From assembly GCA_017643395.1 (NCBI GenBank), contig JAEPNP010000002.1, positions 164,290 to 228,289 of the forward strand: 64,000 nt of DNA. The letters run 5' to 3'. The notes below the pieces were generated by a model that worked only from the letters and a program-made list of their open reading frames with translations, ran no database searches and was not told where the DNA came from. Source of the DNA: Rhodothermales bacterium (GTDB lineage: Bacteria > Bacteroidota > Rhodothermia > Rhodothermales > UBA10348). Of the stretch, positions 16,913 through 26,171 are shown in pieces. Positions within the stretch are counted from its first letter, which is position 1; each line of letters begins with the position of its first letter. The position numbers were made by a program, and so were the translations under genes.

Positions 16913-18283
16913 CTACAGTTTCAGGATGTCGTTGAAGATCACGAAAACCATGAACGCCAGAAGCAGCACCATGCCGATCTGCTGCATCACCATGCGCACC
17001 TTGAGAGACGGTTCTCTGCGGGCGATGCCCTCATAGATGAGGAAAACCAGGTGTCCCCCGTCCAGCGCGGGAATCGGCAGGATATTGATGATGGCCAGCG
17101 TGATGGAAAGCATCGCGACGATGTTCCAGAAGAACGGGGCTCCTGCGTCAGCGGCCTGCTTCGTGACCCGGGCGATCATGATGGGACCTCCAACGTTCTC
17201 CCGGAAGTTCTCCTGGCCGGTGAACACGCGCTTCAGGCTCGTGGCGATGACCCTCGTATTGGTCCAGGTGTCCTCGAGTCCCGCGCCGATGGCGGCGACA
17301 AATCCATAGTCCTGCGAGCGAAGGATTTGCCGAACGCCCAGCACGTAGCCCCCGCCCGATTCCTCCGGCTGAACGACAGTCTCGTAGAGTCGTCCCGCAT
17401 CCGACCGCGCAAGAAGCGTCGCCCCGGCAGGCGAGGCCGAAATGGAATCGGGGCGCAGGAAGCGCACGGTAGTCTCCGTGCCTTCAAACGTGCCCATGAA
17501 GTTCGTAAGGTCCGTCCAGTACGCCACAGTGTCCGCGCCTATGCCCGTGATGCGGTCACCCGGCTGCAATCCGGCAGCCTGGGCCGGCATATTGTCTGAC
17601 ACCGTGCCGAGCACCGGGGGATCGTAGCTGAGCCCGAGCCTGCCACCGGCACGGTTGAGCCGGGTGATCATGTCGCTGGGTCCGGAAAACTCCAGGACCT
17701 CACCCTCCCTGCGTACCTGCACGACCAGCGGTGACTGGATGAGCGCCTGCTCCACCGTTTCGACACCGGCACGCTCGTCTACCGGCCGGTCATTGATGGC
17801 GATGAGCTCATCGCCCGAACGAAGGCCCATCTCCCACGCAATGGACGAATCTGCCACGACCACCTGTCCAAGATTCGGGATGTAGCTTTCGCCGTAGGTG
17901 GCTTTCAGCGACACGAACACGATCGCTGCAAGGATCATGTTGAAGACCACGCCCGCAACAATCACCAGAATGCGTTGCCAGACGGGCTTCGAGCGAAACT
18001 CCCACGGCTGCGGCTCCGAGGCCATCTGGTCGGTGTCCATGCTCTCGTCGACCATGCCCGAGATCTTGACGTAGCCGCCCAGCGGCGTCAGGCCGAGGAC
18101 ATACTCCGTCTCTCCTACCGTCTTCCCGATCACTTTGGGTGGGAAGCCCACGGAGAACTTCTCGACCCGCATCTTGAACAGCTTGGCCAGCAGGAAGTGG
18201 CCCAGCTCGTGCACGAACACGAGGATCATGATGGCCAGGAGAACCCAGCCAACGTAGGAAAACATGTTCAGGATGCCGTCCAT
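16913..18283 (-). CDS. rseP: RIP metalloprotease RseP (site-2 protease)
   Basis: A 456-residue inner-membrane zinc protease that cleaves transmembrane segments, including those of anti-sigma factors in envelope stress signalling. The active site HELGH is at residues 25-29 in the first membrane helix. Two PDZ domains follow in the periplasmic loop (about 120-300), and the C-terminal membrane part has NILPIPALDGGHL, the third zinc ligand region. Tight spacing to dxr upstream (42 bases) matches the common dxr-rseP pair. No anti-sigma or sigma gene is present in the window, so its substrate here is unknown. Confidence 0.95.
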   Translation of the reverse strand: MDGILNMFSYVGWVLLAIMILVFVHELGHFLLAKLFKMRVEKFSVGFPPKVIGKTVGETEYVLGLTPLGGYVKISGMVDESMDTDQMASEPQPWEFRSKPVWQRILVIVAGVVFNMILAAIVFVSLKATYGESYIPNLGQVVVADSSIAWEMGLRSGDELIAINDRPVDERAGVETVEQALIQSPLVVQVRREGEVLEFSGPSDMITRLNRAGGRLGLSYDPPVLGTVSDNMPAQAAGLQPGDRITGIGADTVAYWTDLTNFMGTFEGTETTVRFLRPDSISASPAGATLLARSDAGRLYETVVQPEESGGGYVLGVRQILRSQDYGFVAAIGAGLEDTWTNTRVIATSLKRVFTGQENFRENVGGPIMIARVTKQAADAGAPFFWNIVAMLSITLAIINILPIPALDGGHLVFLIYEGIARREPSLKVRMVMQQIGMVLLLAFMVFVIFNDILKL

Positions 18284-18325
18284 GCGCTTGTTGAACCCGA
18301 ATCAGACGGATCCGAAAGTGTGGGA

Positions 18326-19525
18326 CTAATGTGCGGTGACCCGGACGTGTTCCTCTACAAATCTCCGGGCTTCGAAATCAGCGGCACGCAACGCGTCGAT
18401 GTCGTCTCCGGGTCCCGCCAGCGCCTGCATGGCAGCCTCGATGGCACGCGGAATGCCTGAAAACGGGATGTCTTCAGCCAAAAATCGCGCAACGGCCACT
18501 TCATTGGCGGCATTCAGCACGGTGGGAGCCGAGCCGCCAAGCTCCAGCGCGCTGTAGGCCAACGCCAGACAGGGAAAGCGACCGGTGTCCGGCGGCTCGA
18601 AATGCAGGCGCTCCAGAGCCCGCCAGTCGATGCGCTCGTGAGGTGCCGGCCAGCGTTCCGGATACGACAGCGCGTACTGGATGGGCACCTTCATGTCCGG
18701 CACCCCCAGTTGCGCCTTCGTGGAGCCGTCGGAGAACAGCACCATGGAGTGGATGATGGACTCGGGGTGCACCACCACCTCCAGCCTGTCCGCCGGGATG
18801 TCGAACATCCAACGGGCCTCGATGACCTCGAGCCCCTTGTTCATCATCGTCGCCGAGTCAATGGTAATCTTGGCACCCATGTCCCAGTTCGGGTGCTTCA
18901 GGGCGTCTGCAGGGGTAATGCGCTCGAACGCGCCTGCGTCCAGGGTGCGAAACGGCCCGCCAGATGCCGTCAGCAGCAGCTTCTCCACACTTCCGGCAGG
19001 CTCGCCTACCAGGCACTGGAAAATGGCAGAGTGCTCGGAATCGACCGGAATGACCTCTGCGCCGTGCCGGGCGACCTCTGATCGGATCAGGTGACCGGCA
19101 ACGACGAGCGTTTCCTTGTTGGCCAGTGCGATACGGCGCCCCTCCCGGACGGCCGCCAACGTCGGCTCCAGGCCCACGTACCCCACCACGGCTGTCACGA
19201 CGGTCTCAACCCCGGGCAGCGCAGCGGCCTCCACGAGCCCCTCCGCGCCGAAGGCGACTCGGCAGTGCGTGTCTGCTAGGGCCGCGCGAAGTTCGGGCAC
19301 CAGCGATTCATCGCCGATTACCACCAGTTCGGGCCGGAATTCCCGGGCCTGCTCCGCCAGGGCGGCAACATTTTTTCCGGCTGTCAGTGCGCAGACGCGC
19401 AACCGGTCCGGATGCAGCCGGACAATGTCCAATGTCTGCGTCCCGATTGACCCGGTTGACCCGAGGATGGCAAGGTTCTTGACGTTTCCGGGGTCCGGCA
19501 GTCCGCTACCGGCTGTGGGAAGCAT
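18326..19525 (-). CDS. dxr: 1-deoxy-D-xylulose 5-phosphate reductoisomerase
   Basis: A 399-residue NADPH enzyme of the MEP isoprenoid pathway, converting DXP to 2-C-methylerythritol 4-phosphate. The dinucleotide loop LGSTGSIGTQTLDIV is followed by ALANKETLVVAG, IPVDSEHSAIFQCL (metal and substrate ligands), TASGGPFR and the NMG-type segment GAKITIDSATMMNKGLEVIEA, all in family order. First gene of the dxr-rseP-uppS-bamA-ompH-ompH run, divergent from the TPR gene with 92 bases between. The precursor made here feeds UppS, two genes downstream. Confidence 0.96.
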   Translation of the reverse strand: MLPTAGSGLPDPGNVKNLAILGSTGSIGTQTLDIVRLHPDRLRVCALTAGKNVAALAEQAREFRPELVVIGDESLVPELRAALADTHCRVAFGAEGLVEAAALPGVETVVTAVVGYVGLEPTLAAVREGRRIALANKETLVVAGHLIRSEVARHGAEVIPVDSEHSAIFQCLVGEPAGSVEKLLLTASGGPFRTLDAGAFERITPADALKHPNWDMGAKITIDSATMMNKGLEVIEARWMFDIPADRLEVVVHPESIIHSMVLFSDGSTKAQLGVPDMKVPIQYALSYPERWPAPHERIDWRALERLHFEPPDTGRFPCLALAYSALELGGSAPTVLNAANEVAVARFLAEDIPFSGIPRAIEAAMQALAGPGDDIDALRAADFEARRFVEEHVRVTAH

Positions 19526-19617
19526 TGAACGAAAAAGCTGCGCTCGTGAGCAAAATCCGCTGATCCGGGAGTTCCGGACCGGGGAAACTTACGAGGACGG
19601 CCGTCCATATTAAACCT

Positions 19618-21486
19618 ATGACCCGACAGCGCCCGTCCGGAAGACGAGCCCGACTACTTGCCCCGATCCTGGCCGTCCTGTGCCTGGGCGCGGTGCCTTC
19701 GGCCAGCAGCCAGGGCATCGACTCCACCCTGGTCACACGCTACCAGCTGGCCGAGTCCTATCTGCGTGCCGCGCAATTTGACAGGGCCATCGCCCTTCTG
19801 GAAGGACTTGTGGAGCGCAGTCCGGACACCTACGTGTTCTTCGACAAGCTTCGCGAGGCCTACGCCTCCGTCAAACGGTACGATGAGGCGATTGCGCTCG
19901 TTGAAAGCCGGATTGCTCCCGGAGAGGCCGGCACACCCCTGCGCGCGGAGAAGGCACGCCTGCAGTACCTCAACGGCGATGAGGAGGGCGCCCTCGTCAC
20001 CTGGGACGAGGCCATCGGACAAGCCCCGGACCGGCCGGGCACGTACCTGGTGGTCTATCGGTCCCTGATGCAGATGCGCCTCTTCGAGAAGGCTGCCGAG
20101 GTCCTGGAATACGGGCGCCACGAGTTGGGCAACGACCAGCTCTTCCAGACCGATCTTGCCTATCTCTATTCGCTCACAGGCAGGCATGACGATGCGGCCC
20201 GCGAATACCTGTCCGTGCTTGCACAGAACGAGCGGCAGATCACCTTCGTCCGGGGGCGCCTGTCGCAGCAGATCGAGCAGGAGGACGTCATGACTGCCAG
20301 CGTGGCCGCCACGGAGGCCGCCGTGCGTCAGGATCCACTGAACAGGGCATTCCGGGAGCTGCTCGGCTGGCTCTACCTGGAGTCGGGGCGCTATGAGGAG
20401 GCTCTCGACGCGAATCGGGCCATCGACCGCCTGGAGAATGAACAGGGGCGTGTGCTCTACGCGTTTGCCCAGCAGGCAGCGGACGCGGGCGCGTACGGAG
20501 CCGCGCTGGAGGCGTATGAGGAGATCCTGGACCGATACCCGGATGCGCCCTCGGCGCCCGAAGCCCGCCAGGCCACCGGCCTGCTCTATGAACGATGGGC
20601 AGACCGGGCCCGCGAGGCGGCAGATCCTCAGGCCGACTCGCTCTACTCAGAAGCCATCGCAGCCTACGGCCGTTTTCTCAGCGCGCATCCGGGCCACGAT
20701 CTGCTACCCGAGGTGCACTTCCGCCTGGGGCGCATCCAGCGCGAGGTGCTGCAGGATCTGGATGCCGCCGAAGCCTCCTACAACCTGATTCTGGAACGCT
20801 GGCCCGGCTATGACACCGCCGACCACGCATCCTTCGAGCTGGCACGCCTTGCCGTCCTGAGGAATCGCATGGGGGAGGCTCAAACCCGATATGCCCGCCT
20901 CTCGGACAGGCTGCGAACCGGGGAGCTGGCCGAGGCGGCGCGCTTTGAACTGGCCCTCATCCACTTCTATCGCGGGGAGTTCGATGCGGCGCTCGGGCTG
21001 ACCGAGTCCATGAAGGAGAACACCGCCGCGGACGTATCGAATGATGCGATTGCTCTGAAGGTGTTGCTTGTTGAAAACCGGGGACCGGACTCCCTGGACG
21101 CTCCGCTTCGAGGACTTGCATCCATTCGACTGGCCTCCCGTCAAGCCAGATATGACGAAGCCCTCTCCGACCTGGACGGTATCCTCAATCAGCTTGGCAA
21201 CCACCCGCTGCTGGATGACCTTTCCTTCGAGCGCGCTGCGCTGCTCGCTTCGCTCGGCAGGCCTGAGGAAGCCGTGGCGGCCTACAAGGAGTTTCCCCTG
21301 ACCCACCCGGACAGCCACCTGGCAGACCGCAGCCTGTTCGAGGCGGCCCGCATCGAGTCCGAGGTACTGGGCCGGGACGACGACGCCACCACAACCCTCA
21401 ACCGACTGCTGACCGACTACCCCGGCTCGTTGCTGGGCTCCGAAGCGCGCGACCGCATTCGTCTACTACGTGGTGACGGTACATGA
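19618..21486 (+). CDS. Exported TPR-repeat protein
   Basis: A 622-residue protein with a signal peptide (about residues 1-32, RRARLLAPILAVLCLGAVPS then SSQG) followed by tetratricopeptide-like helical pairs over nearly its whole length. Examples are AESYLRAAQFDRAIALLEGLVERSP near residue 45 and repeated D-x-Y-P or H-P-x-H caps later on. Such periplasmic or outer-membrane TPR scaffolds mediate protein contacts; no enzymatic motif is visible. Its last four bases overlap the next gene's start (ATGA), so the two exported proteins are probably made together. Specific partner unknown. Confidence 0.8.
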   Translation: MTRQRPSGRRARLLAPILAVLCLGAVPSASSQGIDSTLVTRYQLAESYLRAAQFDRAIALLEGLVERSPDTYVFFDKLREAYASVKRYDEAIALVESRIAPGEAGTPLRAEKARLQYLNGDEEGALVTWDEAIGQAPDRPGTYLVVYRSLMQMRLFEKAAEVLEYGRHELGNDQLFQTDLAYLYSLTGRHDDAAREYLSVLAQNERQITFVRGRLSQQIEQEDVMTASVAATEAAVRQDPLNRAFRELLGWLYLESGRYEEALDANRAIDRLENEQGRVLYAFAQQAADAGAYGAALEAYEEILDRYPDAPSAPEARQATGLLYERWADRAREAADPQADSLYSEAIAAYGRFLSAHPGHDLLPEVHFRLGRIQREVLQDLDAAEASYNLILERWPGYDTADHASFELARLAVLRNRMGEAQTRYARLSDRLRTGELAEAARFELALIHFYRGEFDAALGLTESMKENTAADVSNDAIALKVLLVENRGPDSLDAPLRGLASIRLASRQARYDEALSDLDGILNQLGNHPLLDDLSFERAALLASLGRPEEAVAAYKEFPLTHPDSHLADRSLFEAARIESEVLGRDDDATTTLNRLLTDYPGSLLGSEARDRIRLLRGDGT

Positions 21487-22742
21487 ACCGACTGATCTAC
21501 CTCCTCCTGCTGACCGCAGTTGCCCTGCCGGCCAGGTCCCAGGACGTCCTGGTACCCATGGACAACGTACAGTCCGACCATCTGAAGGCGTATGGAGTCA
21601 CATTCTGGGCGCTTCAGCGCGGGATTGAAGCCGACTGGCTGCTCAACTATCGCGGAGGCTCGTTCCTCCTCCCCGCAGAGCCCGAGGTGGTCAGCGAACT
21701 CAGGATCCGGGGGGTCAACTTTGAGACCATATCCGGCGGCCAGACGGCATCGATCCTCGCCGAAATCGAGCGGCAGGACAGCAACATGAGCACGGTTCGC
21801 CTTGAAAAGGCACCACGCATCGCCGTCTATGCGCCCAACCAGACATTGCCGTGGGACGACGCCGTACTGCTGGCCCTGACGTACGCCGAAGTGCCCTACG
21901 AAATGGTGTATGACGAGCAGGTGCTTGACGGAGAGCTCGCGAACTATGACTGGCTGCACCTGCACCACGAGGATTTTACAGGTCAGTACGGCAAGTTCTT
22001 TTCGTACCGGGCCACGGCCTGGTATATGGAGCAGCAGCGGCAGGCCGAGGCCACGGCCCGCCAGAGGGGCTACCGCAAAGTCTCCGAACTCAAAGGTGCG
22101 GTCGTCGAGACCATCCGGCAGTACGTGGGTGAAGGCGGCTTTCTGTTTGCGATGTGCTCCGGCACGGACACGTTCGACATTGCCCAGGCTGCGTTCGGGG
22201 TGGACATCGTGCCCTCCGAGTATGACGGAGACCCCATCGACCCGGACGCGCTCTCACGGCTTGACTTCTCGCGCACGTTCGCATTCCAGGATTTCCGGCC
22301 GTCCTTCAATGCGAGGGAGTATGAGCACGCCAACATCGACGCGGGTGCTCCCCCGCCGCAGCTTCGCAATCCGGCCGTCGACTATTTCACCCTGTTCCAG
22401 TTCAGCGCGAAGTGGGATCCGGTGCCGACGATGCTGACCCAGAACCACGTGTCGACCGTCAAGGGGTTCATCGGGCAGACGACCAACTTTCGGAAGAACA
22501 CGGTCAAACCGGCCGTGGTGGTGTTGGCAGAAGCTCCGGGTCGGGATGAAATCCGTTACCTGCACGGCACCTTTGGACAGGGCACGTTCACGTTCTACGG
22601 CGGACACGACCCTGAGGACTACCAGCATTTCGTCGGTGATCCACCCACCGACCTCAGCCTGCACAAGCATTCCCCGGGATACCGGCTGATTCTCAACAAC
22701 ATCCTCTTCCCGGCGGCACGGAAGAAGAAACAGAAGACCTGA
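21483..22742 (+). CDS. Exported protein of unknown function, related to Bacteroidota 'asparagine synthetase B' entries
   Basis: A 419-residue protein with an N-terminal signal peptide (about 1-19, ALPARSQ). It contains repeated alpha/beta segments, notably RIAVYAPNQTLPWDDAVLLALTYA, a VPYEMVYDEQVL strand, and GGFLFAMCSGTDTFDIA. The latter resembles the nucleophile elbow region of glutamine amidotransferase-like (ThuA/DJ-1-type) folds, with Cys in a strand-turn-helix context. From memory, similar proteins in Bacteroidota are labelled asparagine synthetase B, but I see no ATP-binding synthetase domain and the protein is exported, so that name is probably wrong. Coupled to the TPR gene upstream and overlapping the thioesterase gene downstream. 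Confidence 0.55.
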   Translation: MNRLIYLLLLTAVALPARSQDVLVPMDNVQSDHLKAYGVTFWALQRGIEADWLLNYRGGSFLLPAEPEVVSELRIRGVNFETISGGQTASILAEIERQDSNMSTVRLEKAPRIAVYAPNQTLPWDDAVLLALTYAEVPYEMVYDEQVLDGELANYDWLHLHHEDFTGQYGKFFSYRATAWYMEQQRQAEATARQRGYRKVSELKGAVVETIRQYVGEGGFLFAMCSGTDTFDIAQAAFGVDIVPSEYDGDPIDPDALSRLDFSRTFAFQDFRPSFNAREYEHANIDAGAPPPQLRNPAVDYFTLFQFSAKWDPVPTMLTQNHVSTVKGFIGQTTNFRKNTVKPAVVVLAEAPGRDEIRYLHGTFGQGTFTFYGGHDPEDYQHFVGDPPTDLSLHKHSPGYRLILNNILFPAARKKKQKT

Positions 22743-23278
22743 TGGTTTTGGAGCCCCGACCCGTATCGCGGTCACTCGCCCAGATGAGCGAAATCGTTCT
22801 GCCAAACGACACGAACAACCTCGGCAACCTGCGCGGCGGAAAGATCCTGCACTGGATGGATATCTGTGCAGCCATTTCGGCGCAGCGGCACAGCGGACAC
22901 GTCTGCGTAACCGCCAGTGTGGACAATGTGCAGTTCAAAAGCCCCATTCGTCAGGGTGAGGTGGTGATGATTGAAAGTCATCTGAACCGGGCATTCACCA
23001 CATCGATGGAAATAGAGATCAACGTGTGGGCGGAGAACCCCGTCAAAGGCACCAAGCGGGTATCCAACAGAGCCTACTACACGTTTGTGGCGATCGATGC
23101 GGCCGGTGTACCACAGCGGGTGCCGCAACTCAGACCTGAAACCGACGAGGAGATGGCCCGCTATGCGGCGGCGGCGCAGCGCCGCGAATTCCGTCTCCTC
23201 CTCTCCGGAAAACTCGACGGCGCCGACACGGAGCGGCTTGCGAAGGTGGTACGTGACTACCCTGTGGCGGCCGGCTAG
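22742..23278 (+). CDS. Hotdog-fold acyl-CoA thioesterase
   Basis: A 178-residue cytoplasmic protein of the acyl-CoA hydrolase (YciA/ACOT) type. The hotdog signature is clear: VLPNDTNNLGNLRGGKILHWMD with the Asn/Asp active region, VCVTASVDNVQFKSPIRQGEVV, and VSNRAYYTFVAID. These enzymes cleave acyl-CoA thioesters to free acid and CoA; chain-length preference is not readable. The ATG shares one base with the stop of the upstream gene (TGATG). The C-terminal 40 residues are an Arg/Glu-rich helix beyond the hotdog core. Confidence 0.88.
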   Translation: MVLEPRPVSRSLAQMSEIVLPNDTNNLGNLRGGKILHWMDICAAISAQRHSGHVCVTASVDNVQFKSPIRQGEVVMIESHLNRAFTTSMEIEINVWAENPVKGTKRVSNRAYYTFVAIDAAGVPQRVPQLRPETDEEMARYAAAAQRREFRLLLSGKLDGADTERLAKVVRDYPVAAG

Positions 23279-23738
23279 CCTGCTCATCGCCCTGCTTCTG
23301 ATGCCCGCCCGGCATGCGCTGGGTCAATCGGAAGCCAGGCCCGCGCATCAACAGCCTCCAGGCCGCGCCGGAGCCGGTTTGCAGGCGGGCCCGTTTACAG
23401 GGTTCAGCGTTAAGGCCTACCAGAGGGAAGCAGGCGTCGGCAGAGTGGACGCGGTAGCCCTCTCCGGCACGTTCAACCTCAAGGGAAGCGCGATGCTGCA
23501 GTTCGTCCTGGTTGACGAGGTTCCGCTTCGTGCCACTCCCCTGTCTGCATACATCGGACCCGGCCTGGTGCTGGGCCTGGACGACTCACGATCCATTGGC
23601 GGATTGGCCGCCGCAACTGGTCTTCGGTTCTTTCGAAGCCGGGTAGAGATCTACCTCGAGCTCATTCCCCGCCTGATCCTCGTGGAGGATCGCCGCGCAG
23701 AGACCACGGCCGCGGTCGGGTTTCGCATCTACCCATAG
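23253..23738 (+). CDS. Small exported beta-strand-rich protein, putative outer-membrane
   Basis: A 161-residue protein starting at a GTG that overlaps the 3' end of the thioesterase gene; this start gives a textbook signal peptide (LLIALLLMPARHALGQ). The open frame extends further upstream but only in the thioesterase shadow. The mature part alternates hydrophobic and polar residues in short strands with aromatic ends (for example AMLQFVLVDEVPL, AYIGPGLVLGLDD, AAVGFRIYP), consistent with a small beta-barrel or periplasmic beta protein. No family recognised; function unknown. Confidence 0.55.
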   Translation: MTTLWRPASLLIALLLMPARHALGQSEARPAHQQPPGRAGAGLQAGPFTGFSVKAYQREAGVGRVDAVALSGTFNLKGSAMLQFVLVDEVPLRATPLSAYIGPGLVLGLDDSRSIGGLAAATGLRFFRSRVEIYLELIPRLILVEDRRAETTAAVGFRIYP

Positions 23739-23821
23739 GGTATCGCGCGGGCTCTTCTGAGCCGAACACGAAACCGCTTCCCGTGCCCGTGGTTTGGGGG
23801 CGTCCTTGACCTGACACTGCC

Positions 23822-24742
23822 ATCCTCTTCAAACGAATCATAGTTACGGGTGCCAACGGCCTGCTTGGCCAGGCCCTGATGGAGCGCCTCTCCGAGTTCC
23901 GGGAATATGACCTGCTGGCCACGGCCAGGCAGCCGGAGCCCGTGTTCGAGGGCGCTTCCGGCGGCTATCAACCGCTGGACATCACGGTGGCGCGGGACGT
24001 TCGCCGCGTATTTGAGGACTTCACACCAGATGTGGTGGTTAACTGCGCCGCGATGACGCACGTAGATGCGTGCGAGGAGGACAAGGAGACTTGCTGGAAA
24101 GCCAACGTGGACGGTGTCGAGCTGCTGGCCAGGCACTGCCTGATCCACGGTGCTCACCTCATACAGGTCTCCACCGACTTCGTGTTTGACGGCAAGAACG
24201 GTCCCTATCGTGAGACCGACCGGCCGAAACCACTCAGCTTCTACGGCAAGTCGAAACTGGCTGCAGAAAACGCGGCCCGGGGCGCCGGCCTGGATGCCTG
24301 GTCGATCGCCCGCACGGTGTTGGTTTACGGCGACGGGAGACCGGGCACCCGGTCCGACTTCGTGCGCTGGGTCGTGCGCGAGCTGTCCGCGAACAAGCCC
24401 ATTCGGGTCGTGACGGACCAGTTTCGCACTCCGACCTATGTGCCGGACCTGGCGAACGGGATCGAACGCCTGATCCGCTTCGGCAAGGTGGGCACTTACC
24501 ACGTTTCAGGCCGGGAGCTGCTCAGTGTGTACGACATGGCGCTGCGCATTGCGTCGGCCTTTGATCTGGACAAGGACCTGATTCATCCCATTCTGACCAG
24601 CGATCTGCCGAGGCCGGCTGAGCGTCCGCTAAAGTCCGGATTCCTCATCCTGAAAGCCGAGTCCGAACTCGGATATCGGCCGACGCCGCTGGACGATTCA
24701 CTGAAAGCCTTGCGCGCAGTGCTGAGCACATCGCCCGCATAG
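23822..24742 (+). CDS. dTDP-4-dehydrorhamnose reductase-like (RmlD/SDR) protein, start codon anomalous
   Basis: Extended SDR of about 300 residues resembling RmlD, which reduces dTDP-4-keto-rhamnose. Visible are the NAD(P) loop TGANGLLGQAL, the strand VVVNCAAMTHVD, STDFVFDG, the catalytic YGKSK motif (Tyr-x-x-x-Lys), and RTPTYVPDLA. The first ATG in frame (23879) lies after the nucleotide-binding loop, so it cannot be the full start. Between the upstream in-frame stop (23807) and the loop there is no ATG, GTG or TTG. I place the start at ATC 23822 as a guess; ATA 23840 or a damaged codon is possible. No rmlA, B or C neighbours, so the exact substrate is uncertain. Confidence 0.75.
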   Translation: MLFKRIIVTGANGLLGQALMERLSEFREYDLLATARQPEPVFEGASGGYQPLDITVARDVRRVFEDFTPDVVVNCAAMTHVDACEEDKETCWKANVDGVELLARHCLIHGAHLIQVSTDFVFDGKNGPYRETDRPKPLSFYGKSKLAAENAARGAGLDAWSIARTVLVYGDGRPGTRSDFVRWVVRELSANKPIRVVTDQFRTPTYVPDLANGIERLIRFGKVGTYHVSGRELLSVYDMALRIASAFDLDKDLIHPILTSDLPRPAERPLKSGFLILKAESELGYRPTPLDDSLKALRAVLSTSPA

Positions 24743-24768
24743 CCGATCCTGCCCGCCGGGCGCGATCC

Positions 24769-26046
24769 ATGATTGACCTTACCCTCCTCCGCGAGAACCC
24801 CGATCTCCTGAAGCGTGGCATCCGTGCCAAGCGTAAAGGTGACGAAGCAACTGTCGATGCCCTCCTGGATGCAGACACCCGTCGGCGCGAGTCCGTGACG
24901 CTGGAACAGGAGCTTCGGGAGCAGGCGAACGCGGCTGCGAAATCCATCGGCGAACTGATGAAGTCGGGTCGGCGCGACGAGGCGCAGGACCAGATCAAGG
25001 CCTCTTCCGAGCTGAAAGAGCGGTTGAAAACGCAGGAGGAAGCCACTCGTGCCATTGAGGCGGAGTTGCACCAGCTTGTCCTGGAGATACCGAATCCTCC
25101 ACATGAGAGCGTGCCGGAGGGCGCCGGTCCCGAGGACAACGCCATTCCCTTCCAGGCCCAGGTGCTGCCAGGATTCGACTTCGAGCCGAAACCTCACTGG
25201 GAGCTTTGCGCGACCCTCGGCCTGGTCGACTTTGATCGCGGTGCCAAGGTTACGGGTGCCGGATTCCCGTTCTACCTGGGCAAGGGAGCCCGTCTGCAGC
25301 GCGCACTGATCCAGTTTTTTCTGGATCAGGCGAGCGACGCCGGCTTTGTCGAAATGCAGCCGCCGATCATGGTCAACGCGGACTCCGCGACGGGCACCGG
25401 TGCGCTGCCCGACAAGGAGGCCCAGATGTACGAGGTCCCCCGGGACGACCTCTACCTGATCCCGACTGCGGAGGTACCGGTCACCAATTACCGGCGTGAC
25501 GAGATCCTCACGGAAGACGAGCTGCCGGTGCGCTACGCCGCCTACACCCCGTGTTTCCGCAGGGAAGCGGGCTCCTACGGAAAGGACGTGCGCGGACTGA
25601 ACCGGCTCCACCAGTTCGACAAGGTGGAAATCGTGCAGTTGGTACGTCCGGAGGATTCGTACGATGCGCTCGAAGCCATGACCGAGCACGCCGAAGGCCT
25701 GCTCAACGCGTTGGGTCTGCCCTTCCGGCGACTGCTGCTTTGCACCGGTGACATGGGCATCACCCAGTCCAAGACGTACGATCTCGAAGTCTGGAGTGCG
25801 GGACAGGAGCGCTGGCTGGAGGTGTCCTCCGTCTCAAATTTCGAAACCTTCCAGGCCCGCCGCGCAAATATCCGTTACCGCCCCGCCGGAGGCGGCAAGC
25901 CGCAGTTTGTGCACACGCTGAACGGGTCGGCCCTGGCCCTGCCCCGCATCATGGCATCGCTGCTCGAGTTGTATCAGCAGGACGATGGGTCCATCGAGGT
26001 GCCGGAAGTGCTGCGGGCGTACACAGGATTCGACCGCATCGGCTGA
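24769..26046 (+). CDS. serS: Seryl-tRNA synthetase
   Basis: A 425-residue class II synthetase charging tRNA-Ser. The N-terminal antiparallel coiled coil (about 25-105), which binds the long variable arm of tRNA-Ser, is followed by the catalytic domain with motif 2 region CFRREAGSYGKDVRGLNRLHQF and motif 3 near TLNGSALALPRIMASLLE. Length and order match the bacterial enzyme. It begins 26 bases after the RmlD-like gene. A short GC-rich inverted repeat follows the stop without a T-tract. Confidence 0.97.
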   Translation: MIDLTLLRENPDLLKRGIRAKRKGDEATVDALLDADTRRRESVTLEQELREQANAAAKSIGELMKSGRRDEAQDQIKASSELKERLKTQEEATRAIEAELHQLVLEIPNPPHESVPEGAGPEDNAIPFQAQVLPGFDFEPKPHWELCATLGLVDFDRGAKVTGAGFPFYLGKGARLQRALIQFFLDQASDAGFVEMQPPIMVNADSATGTGALPDKEAQMYEVPRDDLYLIPTAEVPVTNYRRDEILTEDELPVRYAAYTPCFRREAGSYGKDVRGLNRLHQFDKVEIVQLVRPEDSYDALEAMTEHAEGLLNALGLPFRRLLLCTGDMGITQSKTYDLEVWSAGQERWLEVSSVSNFETFQARRANIRYRPAGGGKPQFVHTLNGSALALPRIMASLLELYQQDDGSIEVPEVLRAYTGFDRIG

Positions 26047-26171
26047 CGGCCGGCGGCGCCGCGGCCGATCCCGGGCTAGCTGTCCGGCAAAACCGCGGCA
26101 GGAACCTCCCACGTCTTGGGGGTATCGGGTACGTGCACGTGTAGAGAGCATGAACGGGACTCCCAGACCTG

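Noticed and set aside
26047..26171. Possible terminator or small RNA after serS
   Set aside because: A GC-rich palindrome exists just after the stop but has no T-tract, and no other structure stands out, so I did not list it as a feature.
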